Shown here one piece after another: positions 17,676 through 26,334 of a DNA stretch of 64,000 bases. A program made the position numbers and the translations under genes. Below the pieces are notes generated by a model. That model was not told the origin of the DNA, did no database searches, and worked only from the letters and a program-made list of their open reading frames with translations. Position 1 is the stretch's first letter, and the number at the start of each line of letters is the position of its first letter. The stretch is from Candidatus Gastranaerophilales bacterium HUM_1. Its GTDB lineage: Bacteria; Cyanobacteriota; Vampirovibrionia; Gastranaerophilales; Gastranaerophilaceae. The stretch lies in assembly GCA_002103105.1 (NCBI GenBank), contig DAAY01000003.1, forward strand, positions 248,001 through 312,000. The letters are read 5' to 3'.

Positions 17676-18500
17676 TTAGACAATTGCTTTTTGTAAACGA
17701 GAGTTACGGTTTTCATTAAGAATATTTTTCAATTTCATAATACCTTGTGCGTGAAGCTGACAAACTCTAGATTCTGACATTCCAAGGGTTTCCCCAATTT
17801 CTTTCATTGTCATGTTTTCTTGATAATAAAGAACCATGAGTACTCGTTCTCTTTCTGGAAGACGTTGCAACGCTCGTTGCAAATCTGTTTTTACGCTTTG
17901 TTCTTCCATTCGTTCTTGAGGGGTTAGTTTATTTGAATCTTCAACGGTATCGATGATTTCCATGCTATCATCTGAACTACCACGTTTTTCGTAAATAGAT
18001 GTGATTGTAATGTCTTCAGAAATAATTTGATTAACTTTTTCCACATCTATATCTAGGTAATTAGCGATTTCAGAAGATGTAGGAATTCTACCTAATTCTT
18101 GTTTTAATATTTCTGTTGCTTGTTTAATATCTTTAATTTTTTTTCTAACAGTTCTTGGTAAAAAATCTTGAGCTCTGATTTTGTCTAAAATTGCACCACG
18201 AATTCTAATAAGTGCGTAGGTTTCAAATCTTGTATTGTGTTGAGGAGAAAATCTTTCAACTGCGTTGATTAATCCCTCAACTCCATATCCAGCAATATCT
18301 TCTACTGAAATTGTTGCAGGAAGCGAAACTCTTACACGCCCAACGGCGTAACGAACAAGATAAATGTATTGCACAATAATTTCATCTCTTGCTTGTTTAT
18401 CTGATTTGTTAGCAAGATATTTCTCCCACAATGTAGTGAGCTCATCTTCTGACAAACGTTTTATGCTATTGTAAGAGGAAAAATCAAAATTCTGTTCCAT
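17676..18500 (-). CDS. Sigma factor of the FliA/WhiG (sigma-28) type
   Basis: A 274-residue group 3 sigma factor with region 2 (IVQYIYLVRYAVGRV, VEDIAGYGVEGLINAVERFSP, FETYALIRIRGAILDKIR), region 3 (LPRTVRKKIKDI) and region 4 (LQRALQRLPERERVLMVLYYQENMTMKEIGETLGMSESRVCQLHAQ). The helix-turn-helix matches FliA/WhiG/SigF-type factors. No flagellar genes and no anti-sigma gene are nearby, so its regulon (motility, pili or cell differentiation) is open. I chose the ATG at 18500; an in-frame TTG lies at 18512. Confidence 0.92.
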   Translation of the reverse strand: MEQNFDFSSYNSIKRLSEDELTTLWEKYLANKSDKQARDEIIVQYIYLVRYAVGRVRVSLPATISVEDIAGYGVEGLINAVERFSPQHNTRFETYALIRIRGAILDKIRAQDFLPRTVRKKIKDIKQATEILKQELGRIPTSSEIANYLDIDVEKVNQIISEDITITSIYEKRGSSDDSMEIIDTVEDSNKLTPQERMEEQSVKTDLQRALQRLPERERVLMVLYYQENMTMKEIGETLGMSESRVCQLHAQGIMKLKNILNENRNSRLQKAIV

Positions 18501-18696
18501 TAACCTGCCCAATTCCTTATTTATTACATATCTATTCTATAATATTACAATTTATTAACATCATTTAAAAAGATGAAAACAACATAGAATTATTAAAGCT
18601 TTTCTAGTACATGTAGTTGACGGTCATGCTATTTGGATTTAAACTTATGTCTTAAAAAGCTTATTTTTACAGGGGTTTTGCAGAATTATTTGCCAT

Positions 18697-18732
18697 GTAA
18701 AAAGCGAAATACCATGACTAGATATTTCGCTT
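18697..18732 (-). terminator. Terminator of the small secreted protein gene
   Basis: The stem AAGCGAAATA/TATTTCGCTT (18702-18711 and 18723-18732) is followed on the minus strand by TTTTTA. The gap between it and the sigma gene (18501-18696) has an isolated promoter-like pair (TTGACG 18617-18622, TAAACT 18640-18645, plus strand) but no ORF. Confidence 0.8.
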
Positions 18733-18754
18733 AAAAAAATATGTTTAATACTTA

Positions 18755-19105
18755 TTAGAAGTAAGATTTTGTTCCTTTCCCACCTGGATTCCAGTATGAA
18801 TTACCTTGGCTTCTTTGTTTTGTACGAATTTTTACTCTTGGTTGGCGTTTTTCTGGAACTGGTTTTCCTTCAGCGGCTGCATTTTGAGGAACCATGTTTG
18901 CACCTAATTGAGGAGTATATGTAGCTTCATAAACTCCATTTGTTCCTTGAACCATAACTTTTGGTGTTGCCCCTTGTTGAGTAGTAGCAGTTGGAACTTT
19001 ATTTCCTAACTGTGCTGGGGTTAGCGGTTCTAGTAACAATGGTTCTGCTGCAAATGTTGCTCCAGAGAACGAAATTAATGTTACTAATAATACTAATTTT
19101 TTCAT
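18755..19105 (-). CDS. Small exported protein, unknown
   Basis: A 116-residue protein with a clear signal peptide (MKKLVLLVTLISFSGATFAA) and a Pro/Gln/Thr-rich mature part that ends in a basic, Gly-rich segment (RVKIRTKQRSQGNSYWNPGG). AGGAGC precedes the ATG. There is no recognisable domain. It is monocistronic with its own terminator. A periplasmic or cell-surface role is likely. Confidence 0.75.
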   Translation of the reverse strand: MKKLVLLVTLISFSGATFAAEPLLLEPLTPAQLGNKVPTATTQQGATPKVMVQGTNGVYEATYTPQLGANMVPQNAAAEGKPVPEKRQPRVKIRTKQRSQGNSYWNPGGKGTKSYF

Positions 19106-19220
19106 TTTATTGCTCCTGTTTTATATTTATCTTGTTAATATACTTATATAACGTATTTGTATAAAAATCAAACAAAAATTAATTTGTTATATAATTATAA
19201 AAACGAGAAGGAACGAAAAA

Positions 19221-20066
19221 GTGCGTGAAAGATTACCAGAATATTTAAAAAGACCAATTATTGATACAGATAAAACAAGGACAGTGAGAAAAATTCTTAA
19301 GGCTAATTGTTTAAATACTGTTTGTGAAAATGCACGTTGCCCTAACAAAAATGAATGTTATACAAAACACACAGCAACTTTTTTAATTATGGGTGGGGTG
19401 TGTACTAGAAATTGTAAATACTGTAATATTTCATGTCAAAAGCCAGAACCTCTTGATGTTGATGAGCCGAAGCATATTGCTAAAGCGGTGAAAGATTTAG
19501 GGTTAAAGTATGCAGTAATAACATCTGTTACGAGGGATGATCTCCCAGATGGTGGGGCTGAACATTTTGCAAAGTGTATTGAAGAAATTCGTAAGATTTC
19601 CCCTGATACCAAAATTGAAATTTTAACTCCTGATTTTAAAGGTAATATTGAGTCTTTGAATACTATTATCCAAGCTCATCCTGACGTGTTTAATCATAAT
19701 ATTGAAGCTGTGCGAGGAATATTTAAAACAGTTCGTCCTCAAGGCAATTATGATGTATCACTTTCAGTTTTGAAATATATTAAAGAAAATAGTGATATTA
19801 AAACAAAGTCAGGCTTAATAATTGGACTTGGTGAAAATTTTGAGCAAATAAAAGAAACTTTTGAGGATTTATATAATGTTGGTTGTGATATTTTGACAGT
19901 TGGGCAATATATTCAACCATCCAAGGAACATTATCCTGTTGGGAAATATTATAAACCAGAAGAATATGAGGAATTAAAAAAACTTGCAACATCTGTTGGA
20001 ATCAAGCATTCCCAAATAGGACCGTTAGTTAGAAGTTCATATAATGCTGCAAGTTTAATGGAATAA
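19221..20066 (+). CDS. lipA: Lipoyl synthase
   Basis: Radical SAM enzyme inserting two sulphurs into the octanoyl chain of lipoyl-carrier proteins. It has the auxiliary cluster motif with Cys35, Cys40 and Cys46 (TVCENARCPNKNEC), the radical SAM motif Cys61/65/68 (CTRNCKYC) and the C-terminal VRSSYNA (the conserved RSSY serine ligand). 281 residues is a normal length. The start is GTG after GAAGGAA. No lipB or pyruvate dehydrogenase genes are adjacent. Confidence 0.95.
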   Translation: MRERLPEYLKRPIIDTDKTRTVRKILKANCLNTVCENARCPNKNECYTKHTATFLIMGGVCTRNCKYCNISCQKPEPLDVDEPKHIAKAVKDLGLKYAVITSVTRDDLPDGGAEHFAKCIEEIRKISPDTKIEILTPDFKGNIESLNTIIQAHPDVFNHNIEAVRGIFKTVRPQGNYDVSLSVLKYIKENSDIKTKSGLIIGLGENFEQIKETFEDLYNVGCDILTVGQYIQPSKEHYPVGKYYKPEEYEELKKLATSVGIKHSQIGPLVRSSYNAASLME

Positions 20067-20078
20067 ACGAAGAAATGA

Positions 20079-20540
20079 CTATTTAAGTTTTTTAACAACT
20101 TGTTCTGTAATATCTTCCCCTCCAGAAATTACCATTCCTGTTGGCAGAACTAGGTTGTAATTTTCGTGTTTTGCTTCGTTTGAAATCAATGTCCGAATTT
20201 TGTTAGTGATTTTGGTAATTTTACTGTTGTATTCTTCTTCCATTTGTTGTTTTTGAGATTCAATTTGTTTTCTGTATGTTGCTTCTTTTTGTAGGGCTTT
20301 ATTTCTGTCAGATTCATTTACTATTTCATTTTGAGCTTTAGAAATCAAAGTATTTAATTCTTCCATTTTTTTATCTTGTGAAATTTTCAGAGTTTGCATT
20401 TCTGAAGATTTTGATAAGATTGTAGGAACATCTACGACTGCAACTTTGTATCTAGGAATTGATACTGCAACGTCATTCACGTTGTATCCTACAAAAAAGA
20501 CTAAAACACATGCGACGATAAACCAAAAATTGTTTTTCAT
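20079..20540 (-). CDS. OmpH/Skp-like periplasmic chaperone
   Basis: About 153 residues: an N-terminal membrane anchor or signal (FWFIVACVLVFFVGYNV), then a short strand (YKVAVVDVPTILSKSSEM) and a long coiled coil (about 60-125) with Lys/Glu/Gln, ending in the NLVLPTGMVISGGEDITEQV segment typical of Skp/OmpH (known from proteins that escort outer-membrane proteins). The ATG at 20540 follows TTAGGGATATA; an in-frame ATG at 20573 has no ribosome site. It converges with lipA. Confidence 0.8.
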   Translation of the reverse strand: MKNNFWFIVACVLVFFVGYNVNDVAVSIPRYKVAVVDVPTILSKSSEMQTLKISQDKKMEELNTLISKAQNEIVNESDRNKALQKEATYRKQIESQKQQMEEEYNSKITKITNKIRTLISNEAKHENYNLVLPTGMVISGGEDITEQVVKKLK

Positions 20541-20602
20541 TATATCCCTAACCTTTCCGAAAATATTGTTCATATTACATAGAGGATTTTAACTTTTAGA
20601 AG

Positions 20603-20630
20603 CAAAAAAAAATCCCCCATGAAGGGAGAA
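20603..20630 (-). terminator. Terminator of the 20680-21204 gene
   Basis: On the minus strand TCTCCC/GGGGGA (one G-U pair) with loop TTCAT is followed by at least eight T residues. Confidence 0.8.
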
Positions 20631-20679
20631 TTTGTTTAAATAATAGTAAACATAAGGAAAGGAAATTTAAGGAAATTTA

Positions 20680-21204
20680 TTAAGAAAAAATACTTTTCAA
20701 AGTGTCAACCCCTTTAGCTTCTTCTTTTTCTGATTTAGAAGCAAGAAGCTCTCCACGGTAGAAAGGGTTTGAACCATCTTTGTCTTTAGACGCTGCAGCA
20801 GCGAAAATGCTGATAAAATGAGAAGCTGAATTAGTTTCTGTTGCTTTTTGAGTTTCAGTAACAACTTCATTTACTGCAGGCATATATTTACCATCAAGTC
20901 TATTAACGACTGATGCTTGAGAATTCAAATATTGAATAGATGCTAATGTAGATTGATTAAATTGGAATTGAACAGAATTGTTCATAGCAATTTGTTTTTG
21001 TAGGTTAGTATCAATTTTACCTTGGTATAAGTCAACTCCTAATTCAACAGGTTTTGCGATAGATTGAACTTGAGCTGCTGAATTATTTGAATAAGATGCA
21101 CTCTTTTGAGCTGCACGGCGAAGAATTTCTTGTGATACGTCTTTAAGGATAGAAGTATCAATGCCGTTTTTGTATAATGAACTATAATTTACATTTAAAC
21201 TCAT
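20680..21204 (-). CDS. Lineage-specific protein of unknown function
   Basis: A 174-residue hydrophilic protein beginning MSLNVNYSSLYKNGIDTSI, rich in Gln, Asn and Ser, with predicted helices and no signal peptide or membrane helix. AAGGGA precedes the ATG at 21204; the frame is open to 21273 but without a ribosome site. The style of the N-terminus recalls other proteins in this window that I take to be Gastranaerophilales-specific. It has its own terminator. No function can be assigned. Confidence 0.75.
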   Translation of the reverse strand: MSLNVNYSSLYKNGIDTSILKDVSQEILRRAAQKSASYSNNSAAQVQSIAKPVELGVDLYQGKIDTNLQKQIAMNNSVQFQFNQSTLASIQYLNSQASVVNRLDGKYMPAVNEVVTETQKATETNSASHFISIFAAAASKDKDGSNPFYRGELLASKSEKEEAKGVDTLKSIFS

Positions 21205-21607
21205 TAGATTGTATCCCTTTGTTTCCTTACAAATATATCTTCGGTATTCGAAGTCGAAAACTTTAGAAAACAATCTAAGTTTGTTAAGATTTTGTTACAT
21301 ATGAAAAGAAGTTTAGAGCAAGTTCTTTTTCAGTGTTGTTAGACTTTTGTTTATATGATGTCAATAAATATTTTAATAAATAATATGATGAAGCTCAAAA
21401 AAAAGACCTCGTTAGAGGTCAAGGTTGGTTATTTTTTGGTTATGTTATAGTATTATGTCAGTTATAAAACTGTATATAGGTTATGTGTTTTTAATTTATT
21501 CGGTTTACATTTGATTTAATTGTCCTCAAGATTTATATTTGCGTTTTTTCTTTTATATATTTACAAATCTTAATACATTCGAAAGTTTTTAATACTATCA
21601 TGTTTAT
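21205..21607. other. 403-bp intergenic region with an orphan minus-strand terminator
   Basis: No ORF with a ribosome site is visible here. The interval carries the leader of the 20680-21204 gene, a perfect minus-strand terminator at 21397-21420 that belongs to no annotated gene, and the -10-like hexamer of the next gene at 21596-21601. The rest is very AT-rich. Confidence 0.6.
21397..21420 (-). terminator. Orphan rho-independent terminator (minus strand)
   Basis: GACCTC-TAAC-GAGGTC followed by eight T residues on the minus strand. The nearest upstream minus-strand gene is bioB at 22459, with two plus-strand genes in between, so a small RNA starting between about 21430 and 21600 is implied. 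I could not find a convincing promoter for it. Confidence 0.7.
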
Positions 21608-22063
21608 ATGTTTGAAAAGTTAAAGAAATTTTTCTATTATAAAATACTTCACAAAAATTATTGGCGTACTGGTAAATGTAAAGGTTGTGGGCAATGTTGC
21701 ACGCATATTTACGTTAAACACTTCAAGCACGTATTGCAAGATGAAAAAGAATTCAAACGACTTCAGTTTTTACATAAATTTTATTCGGATTTGGAAATCA
21801 TTGGGAAGGATGAATTAGGGTTAATTTTTGAGTGCAAAAATCTTGATAAAGAAACTAAAAAATGTAAAAATCATTTCTTTCGCCCTGGGATTTGCAGGCG
21901 TTATCCTCAAGAAGAATTGTTCGCGATGGGGGGAACTCTTTCTGAAACTTGTGGATATAAAATGGAGCCAATTGTGCCATTCAAGGATGTTTTGAATGAG
22001 GTAAATAAAAAATCAAATAAGAAAAATAAAATTAGACTTTTTTCTAATGTAATTTCCTTCTAA
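21608..22063 (+). CDS. YkgJ-family cysteine cluster protein
   Basis: A 151-residue protein with the zinc/iron-chelating YkgJ (CxxCxxxCC) signature: GKCKGCGQCCTHI near residue 26, later CKNLDKETKKCKNHFFRPGICRRYP and a final TCGYKMEPI. Function of the family is not well established; the cysteine pattern suggests a bound metal or Fe-S cluster. No Shine-Dalgarno is present; TATCAT (21596-21601) ends 6 nt before the ATG, so the transcript may be leaderless. Confidence 0.88.
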   Translation: MFEKLKKFFYYKILHKNYWRTGKCKGCGQCCTHIYVKHFKHVLQDEKEFKRLQFLHKFYSDLEIIGKDELGLIFECKNLDKETKKCKNHFFRPGICRRYPQEELFAMGGTLSETCGYKMEPIVPFKDVLNEVNKKSNKKNKIRLFSNVISF

Positions 22064-22107
22064 ACCTTCCATAATTAGACATATGGATAAAAAAGGAGAT
22101 TATAATA

Positions 22108-22455
22108 ATGATGAAAAAGATTTTAATAATGGGAGTTCTTTGCTCTTTGTTTATTGGGCTTGATGCGATTAGTGCTTGTCCTTTGAGTAATGTGATTTCT
22201 GGTCAAAAAAGTTGCAATATTACTCAGCAACAAGGGCAAACAATAGAGGATAAATTGGTTCCGAATAAACTTAATCAGATGGTTAGCCCGACACAAAGTA
22301 CATCGCAAGAATTTCGAACGCTTCCGCACACAATGCCAGAAACAATCAGCACTGACAAATCTGAAAACCCCGAAGCAGAAGAAGGTAACAAGCCATATAA
22401 TGCTGCTTGTCAATTTGGGTTGTGCTTACCAGGGGAGAATAATGGTAGAAAATAA
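22108..22455 (+). CDS. Small exported cysteine-containing protein, unknown
   Basis: A 115-residue protein with a signal peptide (KKILIMGVLCSLFIGLDAISA) and a mature part with four cysteines (ACPLSN, KSCNIT, AACQFGLCLPG), the last pair close to the C-terminus. The middle is Gln/Thr/Pro-rich. AAGGAG precedes the ATG at a spacing of 9; a second in-frame ATG follows directly. Probably periplasmic and disulphide-bonded. No family recognised. Converges on bioB. Confidence 0.75.
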   Translation: MMKKILIMGVLCSLFIGLDAISACPLSNVISGQKSCNITQQQGQTIEDKLVPNKLNQMVSPTQSTSQEFRTLPHTMPETISTDKSENPEAEEGNKPYNAACQFGLCLPGENNGRK

Positions 22456-22458
22456 ATT

Positions 22459-23394
22459 CTAAATGATATTTTTACCTAGTTTATTTGCGGTTTCAAGATC
22501 TTCGTGTGGTTCTCTACCAACTGTTGTAAGGTAATTTCCAACCAAGATGCCTTCAACGCATGTTTTAAGAGCTAATTCTTGATTTTCTTGAGATAATCTC
22601 ATTCTTCCCCCACAAAAACGTACAACGGATTTAGGGTTAGCAATTTTGAAAATAGCCATTGTTCTTAAAACATTTTCTTCATTAATTTTGTCATGATAAT
22701 TTTCAAATGGAGTTTCTGGAATTGGCATCAAAATATTTATTGGTATAGAATTTGGTTCAATTTCAGCTAATTCCATTGCCATTTCAACTCGTTGTTCAAT
22801 GGTTTCACCCATTCCTAATATTACTCCACAGCATAACTCCATTCCATATTTTTTCACGAGTTTGCAGGTGTTTAATCTATCATCCCAAGAGTGAGTTGTA
22901 CAAACTTCTGGATAATATGAACGACAAGTATTTATGTTATGGTGAAATCTTTTCAAACCTGCTTGAGCTAGTTGTTTTGCTTGTTCTTCATTCAAAATTC
23001 CGATAGAAGCACAAGATTTTAGCCCTCCAACTTCGTTTATGGCTTTAATCATATCAAGTTCAATTTGAAAATCCCTTCCTTCGTCTGGAGTTTTTCCGCT
23101 TGTTACAATTGCAAAGCGAGAAACTTTATTTTCTTTTGATTCTTTTGCTGCTTTAATAACCTCTTGAATATCAACAAGTGGGTATGATTCAATGTTTGTG
23201 CAATAGTGAGAACTTTGAGCACAATATTTACAATTTTGAGAGCATTTTCCATTTCTTGCATTAATAAGTGAGCAAAACTCAATATTGTTAGACATATATT
23301 TAGAAGATTCTGCTAGTAATTCTTCTAATGGTAAATTGTATAATCTCAATAACTCTTCTTTTGTATAAATTTTTTTATCAACTGCTTTATTCAT
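22459..23394 (-). CDS. bioB: Biotin synthase
   Basis: Radical SAM enzyme closing the thiophane ring of biotin. The CSQNCKYCAQS cluster motif, the NARNGKC lead-in, FHHNINTCRSYY and the C-terminal FCGGRMRLS (cluster Arg ligand) are typical. 311 residues. The ATG at 23394 follows GAGGT; the in-frame TTG at 23406 would include that site. No other bio genes adjoin it. bioY, the biotin transporter component, is 38 kb away in this window. Confidence 0.94.
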   Translation of the reverse strand: MNKAVDKKIYTKEELLRLYNLPLEELLAESSKYMSNNIEFCSLINARNGKCSQNCKYCAQSSHYCTNIESYPLVDIQEVIKAAKESKENKVSRFAIVTSGKTPDEGRDFQIELDMIKAINEVGGLKSCASIGILNEEQAKQLAQAGLKRFHHNINTCRSYYPEVCTTHSWDDRLNTCKLVKKYGMELCCGVILGMGETIEQRVEMAMELAEIEPNSIPINILMPIPETPFENYHDKINEENVLRTMAIFKIANPKSVVRFCGGRMRLSQENQELALKTCVEGILVGNYLTTVGREPHEDLETANKLGKNII

Positions 23395-23461
23395 TTCGTA
23401 CCTCAAAATTCTATCTTTTCAAATACTATGGCAGAAATGTAAAGTTGTCAATGAAGACGGA

Positions 23462-24481
23462 TTAGCCTCCAAAATAGTTTATCAATCCGTCATGTAGCTT
23501 CTCATTTTTGCAAAGCTTTTTCAATTTTGAAATCGCACGAGTTTCAATTTGTCTGATACGTTCTCTTGAAACTCCGTATTGAGAACCAATTTCATCTAAA
23601 GTTTTTTTCATTCCGTTATTGTCTAGTCCATAACGTAAAATCAAAACATCTCTCTCTTTTTGACTTAATTGGTTTAAAATTTTTCGTGTATCCTCTAGTA
23701 AATTTTCTTGAGAAACTTTTCCGTCTGGAGTGATTGTGGAGTTATCAACAATAAAATCTGCAATTTTTGAAGAATCATCATCTGATGTTGCTGGGGTATC
23801 CATACTCACAGTTGATTGAGCAGATTTGATAATGGAAGTTAGTTTAGAAACAGGTAGTCCTAATCTATACGCAATTTCTTGTTTTGTTGGAGTTCTGCCT
23901 AATTCGGTTGTTAATTCTATGGTTGTACGACGAATTTTGCTGATAGAATCAATCATGTGGATTGGGAGTCTAATAATTCTTGCTTTATCTGCAATTGCTC
24001 TTGTTATAGATTGTTGAATCCACCAAGTTGCATATGTTGAAAACTTATAACCTTTTTTGTAATCAAATCTTCCTGCGGCTTTTATTAATCCGACATTTCC
24101 TTCTTGAATTAAATCTAAAAATGAAAGACCCCTTCCAATATATTTTTTCGCAATACTAACTACTAAACGAAGGTTAGCGTTGACTAATACGTCTTTTGAA
24201 AAAGCATCGTGTTCTTCTTGGATTTTTTTTGCCAAATCTAGTTCTTCACTTGCGGATAAAAGAGGAATTTTCCCAATCTGACGTAAATATATTTTTACGC
24301 TATCATCAGAATTTACGGATAATAAACTTTCTTGAACTTTTGGATCTTCAACAGATTTTAAGACATCTTCGCCATCTTCTGCTTCTTCGTTAGATTCTAG
24401 CTCCTGCAACTTTTTGAAATCTATATTTTCATCTGAAATTTCATCTGTAAGGATTCCTAAATGTTCAAATTCTTTTACCAC
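23462..24481 (-). CDS. rpoD: Primary RNA polymerase sigma factor (SigA/RpoD type)
   Basis: A 339-residue sigma-70 with region 1.2 (SVKIYLRQIGKIPLLSASEE), region 2 (NLRLVVSIAKKYIGRG, FLDLIQEGNVGLIKA, KGYKFSTYATWWIQQSITRA), region 3 (LGRTPTKQEIAYRLGL) and region 4 (LDEIGSQYGVSRERIRQIETRAISKLK). Region 1.1 is short and acidic. The TTGACA/TATAAT-like promoters in the window fit such a factor. Start is GTG after GGAG. A group 2 paralogue cannot be excluded without the rest of the genome. Confidence 0.93.
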   Translation of the reverse strand: MVKEFEHLGILTDEISDENIDFKKLQELESNEEAEDGEDVLKSVEDPKVQESLLSVNSDDSVKIYLRQIGKIPLLSASEELDLAKKIQEEHDAFSKDVLVNANLRLVVSIAKKYIGRGLSFLDLIQEGNVGLIKAAGRFDYKKGYKFSTYATWWIQQSITRAIADKARIIRLPIHMIDSISKIRRTTIELTTELGRTPTKQEIAYRLGLPVSKLTSIIKSAQSTVSMDTPATSDDDSSKIADFIVDNSTITPDGKVSQENLLEDTRKILNQLSQKERDVLILRYGLDNNGMKKTLDEIGSQYGVSRERIRQIETRAISKLKKLCKNEKLHDGLINYFGG

Positions 24482-24548
24482 TATATTGCTCCAATCTTAC
24501 TCTTAAGATGATATAACGAATTTGCAGTTTTGAGGTCATCTAATTGAA

Positions 24549-25310
24549 TTATTTATTTTTTCTTGTCAATTTTTGTCTTAAAGTTTCAAATATAATTGCA
24601 CTCAAGGCATTTGAAACATTTAGAGAATTAAAACTATTTTGCATAGGAATTTTAACCACAAAATCAGATGCTTTCAAAAGAGATTTTGAAACTCCTGCGT
24701 GTTCTGCTCCCATTATGATTGCAAAATTCATATCATCATATCTAACATCATAATAATTATCTTTTGCTGATGCATCAGTTGCAATTATCCACCAGTTGTT
24801 ATCCTTTAGTCTTTGCACTGCGTTAACTAGACTATTTACTTTTATGATTGGGATGTGATTTATAGCTCCTGCACTTGTTTTTTCTACTGTGGAATTTACT
24901 TGAACATTTCTTCGTGATGGAATAATTATTCCGTCAACTCCAGCACAAACACAGGTTCTAATTATTGCCCCTAAATTGTGAGAATCTTCTACTCCGTCTA
25001 AAATAACAACAGAAGATAAATTATCTTTTTTTGTTTCTATAAAATCATCCAAATCCATATATTTTATTGGTGAAATTTGAGCAATGATGCCTTGGTGATT
25101 AAATTCTGTATATGGTTGAAATTTTTCTCTCGCAACAAATTGAAATACAATACCTTTTTCTTGTGCAAGTTCTTTAATTTTATTAATTTTTACATCTGAA
25201 TGGATATTTTTTGAAATCAATATTTTATTGATTTCACGATTTCCTGCAATTAGAGCTTCCATTACAGAGTTTTTACCATAAATTACTTCGTTGTTATTAT
25301 TTTCTTCCAT
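24549..25310 (-). CDS. rlmB: RlmB/TrmH-family rRNA 2'-O-methyltransferase
   Basis: SPOUT methyltransferase of 253 residues: an N-terminal L30e-like substrate-binding domain (VIYGKNSVMEAL) and a trefoil-knot domain with DGVEDSHNLGAIIRT, IMGAEHAGVS and PMQNSFNSLNVSNA. These are the three SpoU motifs. The closest functional match is 23S rRNA Gm2251 methylation (RlmB), but related TrmH enzymes share the motifs. It begins 4 bp after the nadA stop codon and is probably translated from the same mRNA. Confidence 0.9.
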   Translation of the reverse strand: MEENNNNEVIYGKNSVMEALIAGNREINKILISKNIHSDVKINKIKELAQEKGIVFQFVAREKFQPYTEFNHQGIIAQISPIKYMDLDDFIETKKDNLSSVVILDGVEDSHNLGAIIRTCVCAGVDGIIIPSRRNVQVNSTVEKTSAGAINHIPIIKVNSLVNAVQRLKDNNWWIIATDASAKDNYYDVRYDDMNFAIIMGAEHAGVSKSLLKASDFVVKIPMQNSFNSLNVSNALSAIIFETLRQKLTRKNK

Positions 25311-25314
25311 ATTC

Positions 25315-26223
25315 TTATTTTGAAACCTCTAACATTCTATCAATACATTTTACTGCTTTAGGTGCGATATTTTCATCTACAAATATTTCGTTTTCTTCTG
25401 TTTCAAGTACGTGCAAAATATCTTCTAAAGATGTCATTTTCATGTTTGGACAAATTATATTTTCTTTTACAGGAATAATTTCTTTGTCTGGTAAATCTCG
25501 TTTTAATCTATCTACAACTCCTTGTTCTGTTGCGATAATGAAAGATTTGTTGTCACTTTCTTTTGCAAATTTCATAATTCCTGTTGTGCTACCTACATAA
25601 TCTGCAATGCTTGATACTGACATGTGACATTCTGGATGAGCCAAAACAAGAGCTTCAGGATGAGCTTTTCTAGCATTTTCAATATCATTAGGTCTGATTT
25701 GTAAATGTGTTGGACAAAATCCTGGGTATGTAATTACTTCAACGTTTCCTAATTGCTTTTCAACCCATTTGCCTAAATAGGTATCTGGTAAGAATAAAAT
25801 TTTAGGAACTCCCATACTTTTAACAATTTTTACAGCATTAGAACTTGTGCAGCACATGTCGCATTCTGATTTAACTTCAGCGGTTGAATTTACATAACAA
25901 ACGGTTGGAATATCTGGATGTTGAGCTTTAAACTCTTTAAGTTGTCGAAAGCTTATCATATCTGCCATTCTACAACCAGCCTCAATTTGAGGTAACAAAA
26001 CTTTTTTATTCGGAGAAAGAAGTTTTGCGGTTTGAGCCATAAAATATACTCCTGCAAAGATGATAATATCCGCATCTGTTTTTGATGCTACTTGACTCAA
26101 ATGTAGGGAATCTCCAACGTAATCAGCAACTTTGTCAATTTCTACTGGTTGATAACAATGAGCCAAAATTACAGCGTTTTTCTTTTCTTTTAAAGCTTTT
26201 ATCTTCTTAATAATATTATCCAT
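25315..26223 (-). CDS. nadA: Quinolinate synthase A
   Basis: A 4Fe-4S enzyme condensing iminoaspartate with dihydroxyacetone phosphate in NAD synthesis. AHCYQPVEIDKVADYVGDSLHLSQ-type N-terminus (seen in parts), CYVNSTAEVKSECDMCCTSSNA and CPNMKMTSLEDI hold the conserved residues and cluster cysteines. 302 residues is normal. nadB and nadC are not in the window. GGAGGAAAAC precedes the start. rlmB follows immediately. Confidence 0.95.
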   Translation of the reverse strand: MDNIIKKIKALKEKKNAVILAHCYQPVEIDKVADYVGDSLHLSQVASKTDADIIIFAGVYFMAQTAKLLSPNKKVLLPQIEAGCRMADMISFRQLKEFKAQHPDIPTVCYVNSTAEVKSECDMCCTSSNAVKIVKSMGVPKILFLPDTYLGKWVEKQLGNVEVITYPGFCPTHLQIRPNDIENARKAHPEALVLAHPECHMSVSSIADYVGSTTGIMKFAKESDNKSFIIATEQGVVDRLKRDLPDKEIIPVKENIICPNMKMTSLEDILHVLETEENEIFVDENIAPKAVKCIDRMLEVSK

Positions 26224-26334
26224 GTTTAATTTGTTTTCCTCCGTTTGGTGTAAATTTATGTTAAGTTTTTTATATTTATAAAATATATTGTATAATAAAA
26301 ATAAGATTATAGTAAGAAGAGTAAAAAGGTAAAT

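Noticed and set aside
18617..18645. Plus-strand promoter TTGACG-17-TAAACT in the sigma-factor upstream gap
   Set aside because: It points at no plus-strand gene until lipA and the -10 is poor; likely chance in AT-rich DNA.
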